Shown here piece by piece: positions 44,906 through 53,662 of a stretch of DNA of 64,000 bases. The translations under genes were made by a program, and so were the position numbers. The notes below the pieces were generated by a model that was not told the origin of the DNA, searched no databases, and saw nothing but the letters and a program-made list of their open reading frames with translations. The stretch spans positions 62,001 to 126,000 of the forward strand of contig VGEP01000008.1 in the NCBI GenBank assembly GCA_016869215.1. The letters run 5' to 3'. Origin of the DNA: Alphaproteobacteria bacterium (GTDB lineage Bacteria; Pseudomonadota; Alphaproteobacteria; Rhizobiales; Xanthobacteraceae). Numbering within the stretch: the stretch's first letter is position 1; every line of letters starts with the position of its first letter.

Positions 44906-46427
44906 GGGCGCCTCCCTTCGGCAGGTCGAGCATGTGACCGGTGAACTCGCGCGGCGGCAGGCCCGCATGCAAGCGTGCGGCGGCGCGGCTGACTTCGGTC
45001 TTGCCCATCAGGAACAGGTCCTTGTCGTTGGGCGGCAGCGTGCCGTCGAGCGGCGTCTTGATGACGTCGCCGGGCCGCGCCGGGCGCACCAGGCGGGGCG
45101 TGACGATGATCGCCAGATCGGTTTCCCGCTTCTGGTACGACGTGCTGCGGAACAGCGTGCCCAGCACCGGAATGTCTCCGAGCCACGGCAACTGGTTGAT
45201 CTGGTTCTGGCCGACGCTCTGCAACAGGCCGCCGATCACGAAGCTCTGCCCGTCGCGCAGCTCGACCGTGGTCGAGGCCCGGCGCACGATCAGCGGCGGG
45301 ATCGACTAGCCCTGGATCTGCACCGGCCTGGTGTGATCGAGCTCGCTGACTTCCGGCTCGATCTTCATGTTAATCAGCCCGTCGCCCAGCACCGTCGGCG
45401 TGAACGCAAGCCCGACGCCGTAGCGCTTGTACTCGATCGTCACCGAGCCGAGCGTGCCCGGCACCGGCACGGGATATTCGCCGCCGGCCAGGAAGCTCGC
45501 GGTGTCGCCGGACAGGGCGACGAGGTTGGGCTCGGCCAGCGTCCGCGCCATGCCCTTTTCTTCCAGCGCGTTGAGCGCAACGTCGATCGACGTGCCATTG
45601 GCGAGCAAGCGGCCGATCATGAACCCGAACGGCGAGCCGCCCGACAGCACGCCCGCGGCGACCGTCGAGGCGCGCAGGACGTTGGCATCGTTGCGGCCGC
45701 CGGAAGCGATGTTCGGATTCTTGAACACGTTGTCGCCGGACGGCGTGATCGGGAGATCGGTTGTGGACTGCCGCATCCCGACGTTCGACAGGAAACGCCC
45801 GCCGTGCGTATGCCACTGCACGCCGAGATCGCGGCCGGCATTGCGGTTGGCTTCGACGAAGCGCACCTCCAGCATGACCTGCTGCGGCTGCAGCACCTGG
45901 ACGGAATTGATGACCTCGGGGCCGAACTGCTTGGCGATCTGCACCGCCTTGTCCACGGTCGGGCCGTCCGGCGCGGTACCCGACAGCATGATGCGGCCGT
46001 TGACGGCGCCCACGCGCAGGCCGGCATGCGGGAACCGCTTGCGGATTTCATTCGCCAGCAGCGAGGTGTCGTACACCACCTCGACGTCGAACACGCCGAT
46101 CAGCTTCTTGCCCTCGGCATAGACCGACACGCGGGTGGTGCCGTTCTTCTTGCCGAGGATCGAGAGCGAGCGGTCGGTCAGCGGGTTGACGTCCGCCACC
46201 TCCGCATCGCCGACCGTGACCTCGACGAAACTCGTGTCGGTGCGCACGTCCTCGGTCTTGCCGATATAGACCGACACCGTCGCCGTACGCTTGGCCTGAC
46301 CGACCTGGATCGTGCGCTGCGCCGCCGCCTCTCCGGCGAAGCACACAACGCCGATCGCGGCGATCAGCGCCGCGGCAGCCAGCGAGCCGAAGCGCGAGCC
46401 GCGTCGCGCCTTCTTGTTGCTGCTCAT
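44883..46427 (-). pseudogene. cpaC: Tad pilus secretin CpaC, interrupted by an in-frame TAG
   Basis: The outer-membrane secretin of the Tad pilus, split by one in-frame stop at 45306-45308. The first 373 codons give a signal peptide (about 1-37), an N-terminal pilus domain, a BON-like segment and most of the secretin core to P-E-V-S-E-L-D. After TAG the same frame continues S-I-P-P-L-I-V-R-R-A-S-T-T-V-E-L-R-D-G-Q-S-F and ends normally at 44883, supplying the missing last barrel strands (D-I-P-V-L-G-T-L-F-R-S, E-T-D-L-A-I-I-V-T-P). Relatives usually have an aromatic residue at the TAG. Read through, the product would be 514 codons. Start at 46427 has GGGGAG six bases upstream. A GTG at 45287 has no good ribosome site. 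Confidence 0.85.
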
Positions 46428-46477
46428 GTCCAACTCCCCACCCATCTGTTTGACTTCCCCAAACTCATTGCCGGCCG

Positions 46478-47341
46478 TCAGCGGTCCCCAGCCACCGCAG
46501 CCTGCAAACCGGCGCCTTCCGCCGGAACGCTGTATTCCTCGCGCGTCGACGCGCGGCGCACCGCGACCGTCACCATGCCGGCATTGCCGCGTTCCCTGGC
46601 GGTCGGCGTGCTCGTCACGCCGAGATCGTTCAGCGTGAGGCGGCGCGTGAACTCGCTGCTCGCTTCGCCGGCCTTGCGCAACATCAGCGACAGGCTGCCG
46701 ACCGACGCGCTGAGCGACAGCTTCTGCGCGCCGATGGCGTCGACCTCGAGTGTCACGGCCTTCACGACCGTCGGCTTCTCGGTGCGCTCGTCGGCGACCT
46801 GATCGATCGCCAGCACGCGCGCGTTCTGCAGCACCACGTCCGACGTCGCGTTGGTCTTGTCGGTCTGCCGGGTCAGCGCCACGTCGACACGGTCGCCCGG
46901 CAGCACGAAGCCGCCGACGCCGTCGACGTCGTTGACGCGGATGGTCACTGCCTTGAGCCCGTCGCGCAGCAGCGCCGACAGCGTCGCGCGCTGGCCGGGG
47001 CCGGTAATCTTGGCCGCGAGCACCGGCTCGTTCGGCTCGATCGAGGCGAGCGCCACGCGGCGGCCGTGCGACATGACGTCGGCGATCTTGGCAAACGCGC
47101 CGGCCGGCAGCGCATTCGCGGGCCACGGCGTTTCGCGCAGGTGATCCGCCGCCAGCGTGTTGCCGTAGCGCAAGGGCTTCGCCGCAACCACGACGGTCGC
47201 CACCGGCGTCTGCTTCTTGTTGGCTTCGAGGCTGCGCATACGCTGCTCGGCTTGGCTGTTGAGCCAGGACTGCGCGACGAAGACCGCGAGCAGGCCGAAC
47301 ACGACTGCAAAAGCGATCATCACGACGGTGCTGGTGCGCAC
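46478..47341 (-). CDS. cpaB: Tad pilus assembly protein CpaB
   Basis: A 287-residue periplasmic, membrane-anchored protein with one N-terminal helix (residues 7-27), a SAF domain (about 48-110) and the RcpC/CpaB domain with G-F-V-L-P-G-D-R-V-D-V-A-L-T-R. It stabilises the secretin channel. It starts with GTG, GGGGG being about eight bases upstream, and is the first tad gene visible on this strand; the pilin and prepilin peptidase genes are not in the window upstream of it. Confidence 0.92.
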   Translation of the reverse strand: MRTSTVVMIAFAVVFGLLAVFVAQSWLNSQAEQRMRSLEANKKQTPVATVVVAAKPLRYGNTLAADHLRETPWPANALPAGAFAKIADVMSHGRRVALASIEPNEPVLAAKITGPGQRATLSALLRDGLKAVTIRVNDVDGVGGFVLPGDRVDVALTRQTDKTNATSDVVLQNARVLAIDQVADERTEKPTVVKAVTLEVDAIGAQKLSLSASVGSLSLMLRKAGEASSEFTRRLTLNDLGVTSTPTARERGNAGMVTVAVRRASTREEYSVPAEGAGLQAAVAGDR

Positions 47342-47638
47342 GGCTGAAGCCCCCGGATTGACGCCCGAAATTCTTGCCTTGTTGTCGGGGCGAATATCGC
47401 GATGGGGTGGTGTTGATTTGGTGAAGCGCGGCGCGCAAATACCGCCATGCTGAAGGAGGATTGAATTGGTATTGTTTATGAAAGGTGCAGCGGTGCGCGC
47501 GCCTTTGATTCAATTGGAATTGTCGCGGGAAGGAACGATAAACCCTAACCGATTTCGCAACATCGGCGCATGCTCGCAGCATCGCAAAGCCGCGCAGTGC
47601 GCGCGCGCCATGAGATGGCTAACCCGCGTTAAGCATGG
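47342..47638. other. Gap upstream of the tad operon
   Basis: About 300 bases, less GC-rich than the flanks, between cpaB and the stop of the M24-family gene (both genes on the minus strand). It should hold the cpaB promoter, but no convincing promoter or pilin gene is visible. A plus-strand AAGGAGG near 47453 precedes a frame that runs antisense into the M24 gene; I do not regard it as coding. Confidence 0.5.
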
Positions 47639-48817
47639 TCATACGCGCGCAAAGCCGCGCGGAAACGAATGCAGGCTGACGAAGCCGCGCCCGGTGATGA
47701 CGCCAAGCTCGCCGGTCTGCACGCCGGCCTTGCCGTCGTGCGTCACCACATTGGGCTGCACCACGAGCGTCTGATTGAGCTGGAACGGCGTTTCGGGGAG
47801 CGGTCCCGCGGGGCGGCTCGCCGAACCCAGGATCGGCTGCAGGTAGCCCCCGCCGAAGCCGTGCACCAGATCGTCGATGATGGTGAAGCCCGCGTCCTCG
47901 ATCACCCGCGCGGCCTCGATGACCTGCGCCGGCAGCACGCCGGGCTTCAGCACGGCGGTCACCGCCTCGAAGGCCGCATAGGCGGCGGCGTGCAGCGCCC
48001 GGTAGAGCGGCGTCGGTTCTTCGCCGACCGCAAAGCTGCGCAGCACCTGCCCGCCGTGGTCCCAGAAGTGCGCCGTGATCTCGGACACGACAACGTCGCC
48101 CTTCTGCACCGCGCGCGGCATCGGAAACTGCCGCGGTGCGGCGAGATCGGAGCGATGCATCGACGTGGCGCCGATGAAGTGGATGACGGTGCCGCCGCCG
48201 TGGCCGACGTAGGCGCGCTCGATTGCGTTGCCAAGCTCGCGCTCGTTGACGCCCGGCCGGATGGCGTCGCGCAGGCCCGCCATGCCGGCGTCGCTGAAGG
48301 CCGCGCCGATCCTGAGCCAGTCGAGCTCTTCTTCGGACTTCACCGCGCGCATGCGTCCGTAGGCGCGGTTGAGGCTTGCGACCTTCCCGAACTTCGCAGA
48401 CAGCGCCGCGTGCTGCTCGAACGGCATCGGGCCGATGACCGCGACCTTGTCCGGCATCGCGCCGCGTTTCGTAAGCGTGTCGACGACCTTGCGGATCGAC
48501 GCCTCGCCGCCCCATTCCACCGTCTCCGCATCCGCCGCGAACCGCCGCGCCAGCGGCTCGTGATTGACGTATTGCACGAACATCGCGTCGGGCAGGCCCG
48601 GCGTGAACACGCCCAGCGCCTCCGCCGTGACCGGCCATTGCGTCAGCCACTGCACCGCCGAGCCGGTGCGGTTGTAGCCGCAGAACACCAGGTGCTCGGC
48701 GCCGGCCTCGGCCATCGCGGCGGCGACCAGATCGCGCCGCCGCTTCATCTCGGCGGTGGAGAAACGCGGGATTTCGGCATCGAGGAGAGATTGGAGGTGC
48801 GGGGGAAGCGCGATCAT
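47639..48817 (-). CDS. M24-fold (creatinase/prolidase-like) protein lacking most metal ligands
   Basis: A 392-residue protein with the N-terminal creatinase_N domain (about residues 25-160) and a pita-bread M24 domain (170-385). The typical His is in L-V-H-G-F-G-G-G-Y, but the Asp/Glu positions of M24 metalloproteases are altered: S-E-I-T-A where D-x-G is usual, G-G-Q-V-L-R-S-F where the second Asp belongs, and V-V-Q-P-N-V in place of E-P-G. It is therefore probably a metal-independent hydrolase in the style of creatinase, not an aminopeptidase. The RidA gene lies upstream on the same strand. Confidence 0.8.
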   Translation of the reverse strand: MIALPPHLQSLLDAEIPRFSTAEMKRRRDLVAAAMAEAGAEHLVFCGYNRTGSAVQWLTQWPVTAEALGVFTPGLPDAMFVQYVNHEPLARRFAADAETVEWGGEASIRKVVDTLTKRGAMPDKVAVIGPMPFEQHAALSAKFGKVASLNRAYGRMRAVKSEEELDWLRIGAAFSDAGMAGLRDAIRPGVNERELGNAIERAYVGHGGGTVIHFIGATSMHRSDLAAPRQFPMPRAVQKGDVVVSEITAHFWDHGGQVLRSFAVGEEPTPLYRALHAAAYAAFEAVTAVLKPGVLPAQVIEAARVIEDAGFTIIDDLVHGFGGGYLQPILGSASRPAGPLPETPFQLNQTLVVQPNVVTHDGKAGVQTGELGVITGRGFVSLHSFPRGFARV

Positions 48818-48828
48818 GGCGGCCTCGC

Positions 48829-48952
48829 GTGTCCCGGGCGCAGCGCAGTGCGAAGCGATGCGCTGCAGACCCGGGACCCAGCTTGCTTCTTTACCGATCG
48901 GGGTCCCGGATCAGCGGTGCATCGCTGTCGCGCCGCACCGCGTCCGGGACAC
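48829..48952. repeat. Nested palindromic intergenic element
   Basis: Outer arms GTGTCCCGG / CCGGGACAC and inner arms ACCCGGGACCC / GGGTCCCGG make a long imperfect cruciform occupying nearly the whole gap between the RidA and M24 genes. Sequences of this GTCCCGG type are frequent between genes in Bradyrhizobium relatives. Confidence 0.65.
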
Positions 48953-48957
48953 AGCCC

Positions 48958-49419
48958 CTATTTTCCCGCCGACTTCGGCAGCGCCACGATCATGTCCAGT
49001 TCGATCCGCGCGCCGGGCGACGAGAGCTGGTTGATGCACACCGTGGTCGAAGCCGGCAGCCAGTCGCCGAAATAGGCGTGCATGGTCTTGTGCATGGCGT
49101 CGGCCTCGCGGAAATCGGTGAGATACTTCGTCACCTTGATGACGTCCTTCCAACTCGCGCCGACGCTGTCGAGGATCGACTGGATCGCGTTCATCGCGTT
49201 CTTCGTCTGCTCCTCGATCGAATGCGGGTGGATGTGCTCGTGATCCTGGTGCGGGTGGTTGTGGTAGAGCGGCGACGAGGTCGCGCCCGACAGGAACATC
49301 AGGTCGCAGGCGCCGACGATCTTGATGGCGGGCGCATAGGGCATTTTGTGCGCCTGCGAGGGATCGGGATGCACCGCTTCGAGCTTGAAGGTCGATTCCG
49401 GCTTGGTGTTCACGTTCAT
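48958..49419 (-). CDS. RidA-family protein with a histidine-rich loop
   Basis: A 153-residue protein of the RidA/YjgF/UK114 family, enzymes that hydrolyse reactive enamines and imines. The catalytic Arg is retained in G-A-R-I-E-L-D-M-I-V-A and the family start L-F-L-S-G-A-T is seen as M-F-L-S-G-A-T. Unusually, residues 53-66 hold seven histidines (H-N-H-P-H-Q-D-H-E-H-I-H-P-H), which may bind metal. GGAGA precedes the ATG at 49419. It lies upstream of the M24-fold gene, so both may act on the same amine or amide substrate. Confidence 0.88.
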   Translation of the reverse strand: MNVNTKPESTFKLEAVHPDPSQAHKMPYAPAIKIVGACDLMFLSGATSSPLYHNHPHQDHEHIHPHSIEEQTKNAMNAIQSILDSVGASWKDVIKVTKYLTDFREADAMHKTMHAYFGDWLPASTTVCINQLSSPGARIELDMIVALPKSAGK

Positions 49420-49495
49420 GGCTGGTCTCCGTTCGTTGGAGCAAGCGTAGCGCCCTGATAGACTGGCGCAACCGCGATGACGCCCAACCGCGACG

Positions 49496-50515
49496 ATGAC
49501 CATGCGCCGAACCGTTTTCCCGATCGCTCTCCTGCTCGCCGCCGGAACCGGCGCGGCGCAGGCGCAGCCGTCGGTCGAGGCGTTCTACCGCGGCAAGAAG
49601 ATCGAGATGGTGATCGGCTATTCGTCCGGCGGCACCTACGACCTTTACGCCCGCCTGGTCGCCCGCCATCTCGGCAAGCACATCCCCGGCCAGCCGCTGA
49701 TCGTGCCGCGCAATATGCCGGGCGCGGGCTCGCGCACGGCCGCAACCTGGCTCACCAGCATCGCACCGCGCGACGGCACCGTGCTCGCCACCGCCGACCA
49801 GTCGCTGTCCTTACAGCAGGCCGCGGGCGACACGCGGCTGAAGTTCGACACCACCAAGTTCGCCTACATCGGCAATCCGAACGTGGAGAACAACACCACC
49901 GCCGTCTGGCACACCTCGGGCATCAAGACCATCGACGACGCAAGGTTGCGCGAAGTGACCATGGGCGCGACCGGCGGCTCGACCTCGTCGCAGTATCCCA
50001 AGGCGATGAACGCGCTGCTCGGCACCAGGTTCAAGATCATCGTCGGCTATCCCGGCGGCAACGACATCAACCTCGCCATGGAGCGCGGCGAGGTCGAAGG
50101 CCGCGGCTCGAATTCCTGGGCGTCGTGGAAGGCCACGCGCCCGCAATGGCTCGCGGAGAATAAGATCGTCATCCTGGTGCAGATCGGGCTGAAGAAGGCG
50201 CCCGACCTGCCCGGCGTGCCGCTGCTGATGGACCTCGGCGCAAACGACGCCGACAAGGCGCTGCTGCGGGTGCTGTCGGCCTCGACCCAGATCGGCCGCC
50301 CGATCTTCACCACGCCCGAGGTGCCGGCCGAGCGCGTGGCGGCGTTGCGCGCGGCGTTCGATGCCATGATCCGCGATCCGGCCTTTATCGCCGACGCCAA
50401 GCAGGGGCACTTCGAGCTGGACCCGGTTCCGGGCGAGGCGATGCAGAAGCTCGTATCGGAGATCGTCGGGACGCCGAAGGATCAAAGCGAGCGGTTGAAG
50501 AAGATCATCGAGTAG
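49496..50515 (+). CDS. Bug-family receptor, diverged
   Basis: A 339-residue periplasmic binding protein with a signal peptide cut near A-Q-A-Q. It opens F-Y-R-G-K-K-I-E-M-V-I-G-Y-S-S-G-G-T-Y-D, the diverged form of the Bug hallmark, followed by V-P-R-N-M-P-G-A-G-S and G-A-T-G-G-S-T. The subfamily is common in catabolic clusters of alphaproteobacteria. It is divergent from the RidA gene (76-base gap). An ATG two codons further in is an alternative start. Confidence 0.88.
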   Translation: MTMRRTVFPIALLLAAGTGAAQAQPSVEAFYRGKKIEMVIGYSSGGTYDLYARLVARHLGKHIPGQPLIVPRNMPGAGSRTAATWLTSIAPRDGTVLATADQSLSLQQAAGDTRLKFDTTKFAYIGNPNVENNTTAVWHTSGIKTIDDARLREVTMGATGGSTSSQYPKAMNALLGTRFKIIVGYPGGNDINLAMERGEVEGRGSNSWASWKATRPQWLAENKIVILVQIGLKKAPDLPGVPLLMDLGANDADKALLRVLSASTQIGRPIFTTPEVPAERVAALRAAFDAMIRDPAFIADAKQGHFELDPVPGEAMQKLVSEIVGTPKDQSERLKKIIE

Positions 50516-50524
50516 GCGTTTCTC

Positions 50525-50959
50525 ATGACATTGAAGCAGGCGCTTGCGATCCTTGTCGCAAACAAATCGGCCGTCGAAGGCTCGTTCCTTCACGCGCTGC
50601 ATGAGCGCGATACGTTCGACCGCGCACGCTGCCGGACGCTGATCGATGCCATGGCGGTCATCGCGGGCGCGAAGCCGAGATTGCGCGGCAGGGACGCGGG
50701 TCCGGCTGCGCTGCACGTCTACAAATATATCTTGCGGCGAATCGTCTTCCACTTCGATCCGAACGACAGCTCGGTGGTTCGCCGGCTTCCCGCGAAACAT
50801 CTGGCGGACTATCTCGAATGCCTGGACTGGGTGTTCGCCCCGGTCATCAACGGCAAGCCGGGATATGGGGCGCTGCCGGATTTCGATCATGGATTGAAGA
50901 ATGCGCCGAAGGCCGGGCGCAAACGCCTGGCCCGCCGGGCTTCCAGGCGGCGCGCATAA
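50525..50959 (+). CDS. Hypothetical protein, 144 aa
   Basis: A 144-residue protein of unrecognised family, nine bases after the Bug gene. It is probably helical, with A-L-H-V-Y-K-Y-I-L-R-R-I-V-F-H-F-D-P-N-D-S in the middle and a very basic C-terminus (R-K-R-L-A-R-R-A-S-R-R-R-A). The codon use is somewhat less biased than that of its neighbours. No signal or membrane segment is seen. It is called from position and frame length only. Confidence 0.5.
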   Translation: MTLKQALAILVANKSAVEGSFLHALHERDTFDRARCRTLIDAMAVIAGAKPRLRGRDAGPAALHVYKYILRRIVFHFDPNDSSVVRRLPAKHLADYLECLDWVFAPVINGKPGYGALPDFDHGLKNAPKAGRKRLARRASRRRA

Positions 50960-51033
50960 CCGGATTTCGCCGCTGCTTCATTCGCGCTACGATTATTCAA
51001 TCTGCTCTTACGACGTGTCGGAGACAAACGCCC

Positions 51034-51678
51034 ATGGACATCGCCCTCTACTACGCCCCGATCACCTGCGCGCTCGCGCCTTACATTACGCTCACCGAGG
51101 CCGGCGCGAAGTTCGAGGTGCGGCCGCTGAACTTCCGCAAGAACCAGCACAACTCGCCCGAATACCTGAAGATCAATCCCAAGCACAAGGTCCCGCTGCT
51201 GATCGTGGACGGGAAAATCCTGAGCGAGAGCATCGCAATCCAGACCTTCATCGCGCGCACCTTCCCGCAGGCGAAACTGCTGCCCTCCGACCCGTGGCAG
51301 GAGCTTCAGGCGATGTCGATCATGTCGTGGTGCTCGGGCGGCATCCATCCGTTCCTGGCGCGCACCAACTCGCCGCAGCGGGTGTGCGACGTGCCCGGCA
51401 CCGAGGACAGCGTCAAGAAGATCGCCGCGGCGAACCTGATGGAGCTGTTCAAGATCGCCGACGACATGCTGGCGGGCCGAGAGTTCTTCTTCGATCACTT
51501 CACCGCGCCGGACGCGCACTTTTTCTGGTGCCAGCGCAGAGCGCGGCAGTTCGAACTGGACCTGTCCGGGTTCAAGAACATCGGCGCGCATTTCGACCGC
51601 ATGCTGTCGCGGCCAAGCGTGCAGAAGGTCTATGCGTTCGAGAAATCGGTGCAGGAGGAGTTCGCCAATGCGGCGTAG
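51034..51678 (+). CDS. Glutathione S-transferase family protein
   Basis: A 214-residue cytosolic GST. The N-terminal thioredoxin domain begins M-D-I-A-L-Y-Y-A-P-I-T-C-A-L-A-P-Y-I-T-L and has K-V-P-L-L-I-V-D-G and S-E-S-I-A-I (the glutathione-binding S-E-S). The helical C-domain follows. The Cys at residue 12 lies where beta-class GSTs have their reactive Cys/Ser. Such enzymes in catabolic clusters conjugate or isomerise aromatic intermediates. The start at 51034 is the family N-terminus. Confidence 0.9.
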   Translation: MDIALYYAPITCALAPYITLTEAGAKFEVRPLNFRKNQHNSPEYLKINPKHKVPLLIVDGKILSESIAIQTFIARTFPQAKLLPSDPWQELQAMSIMSWCSGGIHPFLARTNSPQRVCDVPGTEDSVKKIAAANLMELFKIADDMLAGREFFFDHFTAPDAHFFWCQRRARQFELDLSGFKNIGAHFDRMLSRPSVQKVYAFEKSVQEEFANAA

Positions 51679-51718
51679 CCGCTCGCGCACACGGCAGGTA
51701 CCGAGAATCAGCAGCCCT

Positions 51719-52381
51719 TCACGCGTAGAAGTGCGATGGGTCGACTTTTATCTGCAAAGGGAAATTAGCGTCGCCGTCCAAATATCCGTTGGCGAAAATC
51801 GCTATTCGCCATTCGTCCTGCTCAATGAATGGCGAAACGGGATCCTTACGTAGAACATCAGTGTCCAAGGGGTTCAAGTACAAGGGCGGATTTTCGCATA
51901 GCTGAATGGCTGCGCTGCCGATTGTTGAGCGTGACAAACATAGTGAAGTACGCTGATACGACACGGAGCCGTATCGATAGCCGTTGCACCGTATCAACGA
52001 TGACGCGCGATACAGAACTTCGGCACTGAGCTTGGACAGATTTTTGATGCCAAAAGTGTGTCCGCCAAATGCGCGGATTTGTTCGGCCGAAATGCTGCTT
52101 CCATGGAGGGAAACTATGTAGTGAGGAACAATTTTCTGTCCAATGGCTCCAGGTCCAAATATTTGAATGCTCGGACCATTTTCAATCTTGAAAGACATTG
52201 GAATTGTCGGTCGGCTCGAATTGACGCCCTCAGATGTGTCGACACGGGATTGGTCTTCTATGTTTCTATAGTAGGCGTCTGACCTCAACCACAACGATCC
52301 ATGTTTGAGAGTTGCATCGTACACATCGGCGTTGGTTGTCCTGAAAAGGATAGGCTCCCCAAAGTCTGCTGATATCCTCAT
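51719..52381 (-). CDS. Low-GC orphan gene, unknown function
   Basis: A 220-residue protein with no recognised family. Notable segments are L-K-H-G-S-L-W-L-R-S-D-A-Y-Y-R-N-I-E-D-Q-S-R, D-T-S-E-G-V-N, H-Y-I-V-S-L-H-G and F-G-G-H-T-F-G-I-K-N-L. The order recalls the DUF2971 layout, but the match is weak. The sequence is visibly poorer in GC than its neighbours (roughly half GC over sampled lines) with mixed codon use, suggesting recent acquisition. It faces the GST gene tail-to-tail and lies upstream of no obvious partner. Confidence 0.65.
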   Translation of the reverse strand: MRISADFGEPILFRTTNADVYDATLKHGSLWLRSDAYYRNIEDQSRVDTSEGVNSSRPTIPMSFKIENGPSIQIFGPGAIGQKIVPHYIVSLHGSSISAEQIRAFGGHTFGIKNLSKLSAEVLYRASSLIRCNGYRYGSVSYQRTSLCLSRSTIGSAAIQLCENPPLYLNPLDTDVLRKDPVSPFIEQDEWRIAIFANGYLDGDANFPLQIKVDPSHFYA

Positions 52382-52408
52382 ATTGGAGCTCCGTGGGCGC
52401 GCGCCTCA

Positions 52409-53626
52409 TCACTCCCTCGGCAGCTCGCCCTTGTAGTTCTTGTCGTAATACTCAGCCCGCATCCGGTTTTCGACGCCCTCGCGGATCAGCCGCTCGTCGT
52501 ATTCCTTCTTGATGAAGGGATCCTCCATCCAGTACGGGATCGCGCTGCCGCCCTCGGGAATATCCATCGCCGTGTAGTCGATGTGCTGCTCGCCCGGTGG
52601 CCCCGGCTCTCGGCCCGGATTGTGCGGGCCGAACCATGCCGTGAGTCGCAGCGGCTCCTTCGACGCCCCGAAGTGCTGGTGGAACCAGCGCGCGCCGCCC
52701 GGCGCCGCCGACACCATGCCCACCGGCTCGTAGTCGACGCGCTTGATGTTCTGCGTCTTGCCGGTCGCCCACGGATTGACGCCGTCGCGCTCCGGCCACG
52801 AATAGGTGTAGCCCTTGCCCTTGATGCAGATCAGCACGGCGGCGCTGGTGTGCGCATGCGCCTTGGAGTAGCGGCCGTTCTCGTGCTGGCCGATCCAGAG
52901 ATAGAACGTGTTGCCGGTCATAAACGGCTCGACACGGCGGAAGCCCGGCGAGCGGCGGTTGTCGAGCGGCAGGTCGCAGTTGACGATATCGGGCACGAAG
53001 TTGGTGCGGCGCATGGCGAGCCCGCGCACCGGGTCGGGCTCGATGTCGTCCTTGTACTTGTAGAAGTCGTCGGCGCCCGAGAAGCGGTCGCGGAACTGGT
53101 ACGGGTTGTCGAACACCGCGCCGACGTTGTTGACGAGGTTCATCACGTTCGGCGCCGTGGTGCCGGCGAGCAGCAATGCCGGCGACGAACTCGCGTTGAC
53201 GATGCGGTGCATCGCGTTGACGGGGATCGAGAACAGCGAGTTCTTCTGCCACTCGAACACGTGGCGCTTGTTGTCGCCGTCGAGCCAGACTTCCGTCGTG
53301 CCGCGGCCTTCGACGACAAAATAGATTTCCTCGTAAAGATGCTTCTCGGGGTTGAGCGCGCCCGCGCCCGGCACCTCGACCACGTAGCAGCCCCATTTGC
53401 CTTCGGTGCCGTGGAGCTGGATGTAGGTGCCGCGGCCGCCGGTTCGTTTCCACGGCGCAAGCGGAAGGTTCTGCACCTTGCTCACGCCGATGTCGCGGAA
53501 CACCGGGATGCCTTCGGACTCCATGAAGTTGTCGTAGGGCGTCTTCGGCCGGCCGAACTTGCCGAAGCCCGCGCGCTTGCCGCCGGTCGGCTCGTGCCAG
53601 TGCACCTGGCCGGGGACGTCATGCAT
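52409..53626 (-). CDS. Bicupin protein A, probable metal-dependent dioxygenase-like
   Basis: A 405-residue protein with two cupin domains (about residues 70-170 and 240-340). The N-terminal cupin has the H-L-Y-E-E-I-Y-F-V-V-E-G-R-G-T-T-E-V-W strand pair and a late M-H-R-I-V-N; the C-terminal cupin has A-H-A-H-T-S-A-A-V and W-F-H-Q-H-F-G. It resembles gentisate-dioxygenase-like bicupins, but the substrate is unknown. It is a paralogue of the next gene upstream on the same strand: P-W-K-R-T-G-G-R-G-T against P-W-P-R-R-G-G-R-G-V and G-R-G-T-T-E-V-W against G-R-G-S-T-S-V-W. Confidence 0.85.
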   Translation of the reverse strand: MHDVPGQVHWHEPTGGKRAGFGKFGRPKTPYDNFMESEGIPVFRDIGVSKVQNLPLAPWKRTGGRGTYIQLHGTEGKWGCYVVEVPGAGALNPEKHLYEEIYFVVEGRGTTEVWLDGDNKRHVFEWQKNSLFSIPVNAMHRIVNASSSPALLLAGTTAPNVMNLVNNVGAVFDNPYQFRDRFSGADDFYKYKDDIEPDPVRGLAMRRTNFVPDIVNCDLPLDNRRSPGFRRVEPFMTGNTFYLWIGQHENGRYSKAHAHTSAAVLICIKGKGYTYSWPERDGVNPWATGKTQNIKRVDYEPVGMVSAAPGGARWFHQHFGASKEPLRLTAWFGPHNPGREPGPPGEQHIDYTAMDIPEGGSAIPYWMEDPFIKKEYDERLIREGVENRMRAEYYDKNYKGELPRE

Positions 53627-53662
53627 GAAGGGGCTCCAAGATTGCGGATCGGGCAGTGCGCT

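Noticed and set aside
46428-47582. An N-terminal extension of the cpaC frame upstream to 47582
   Set aside because: This stretch is the out-of-frame shadow of cpaB; the signal peptide and ribosome site place the start at 46427.
47466-47774. A plus-strand TTG-started frame after AAGGAGG
   Set aside because: It runs antisense into the M24 gene, has no family similarity and an improbable composition.
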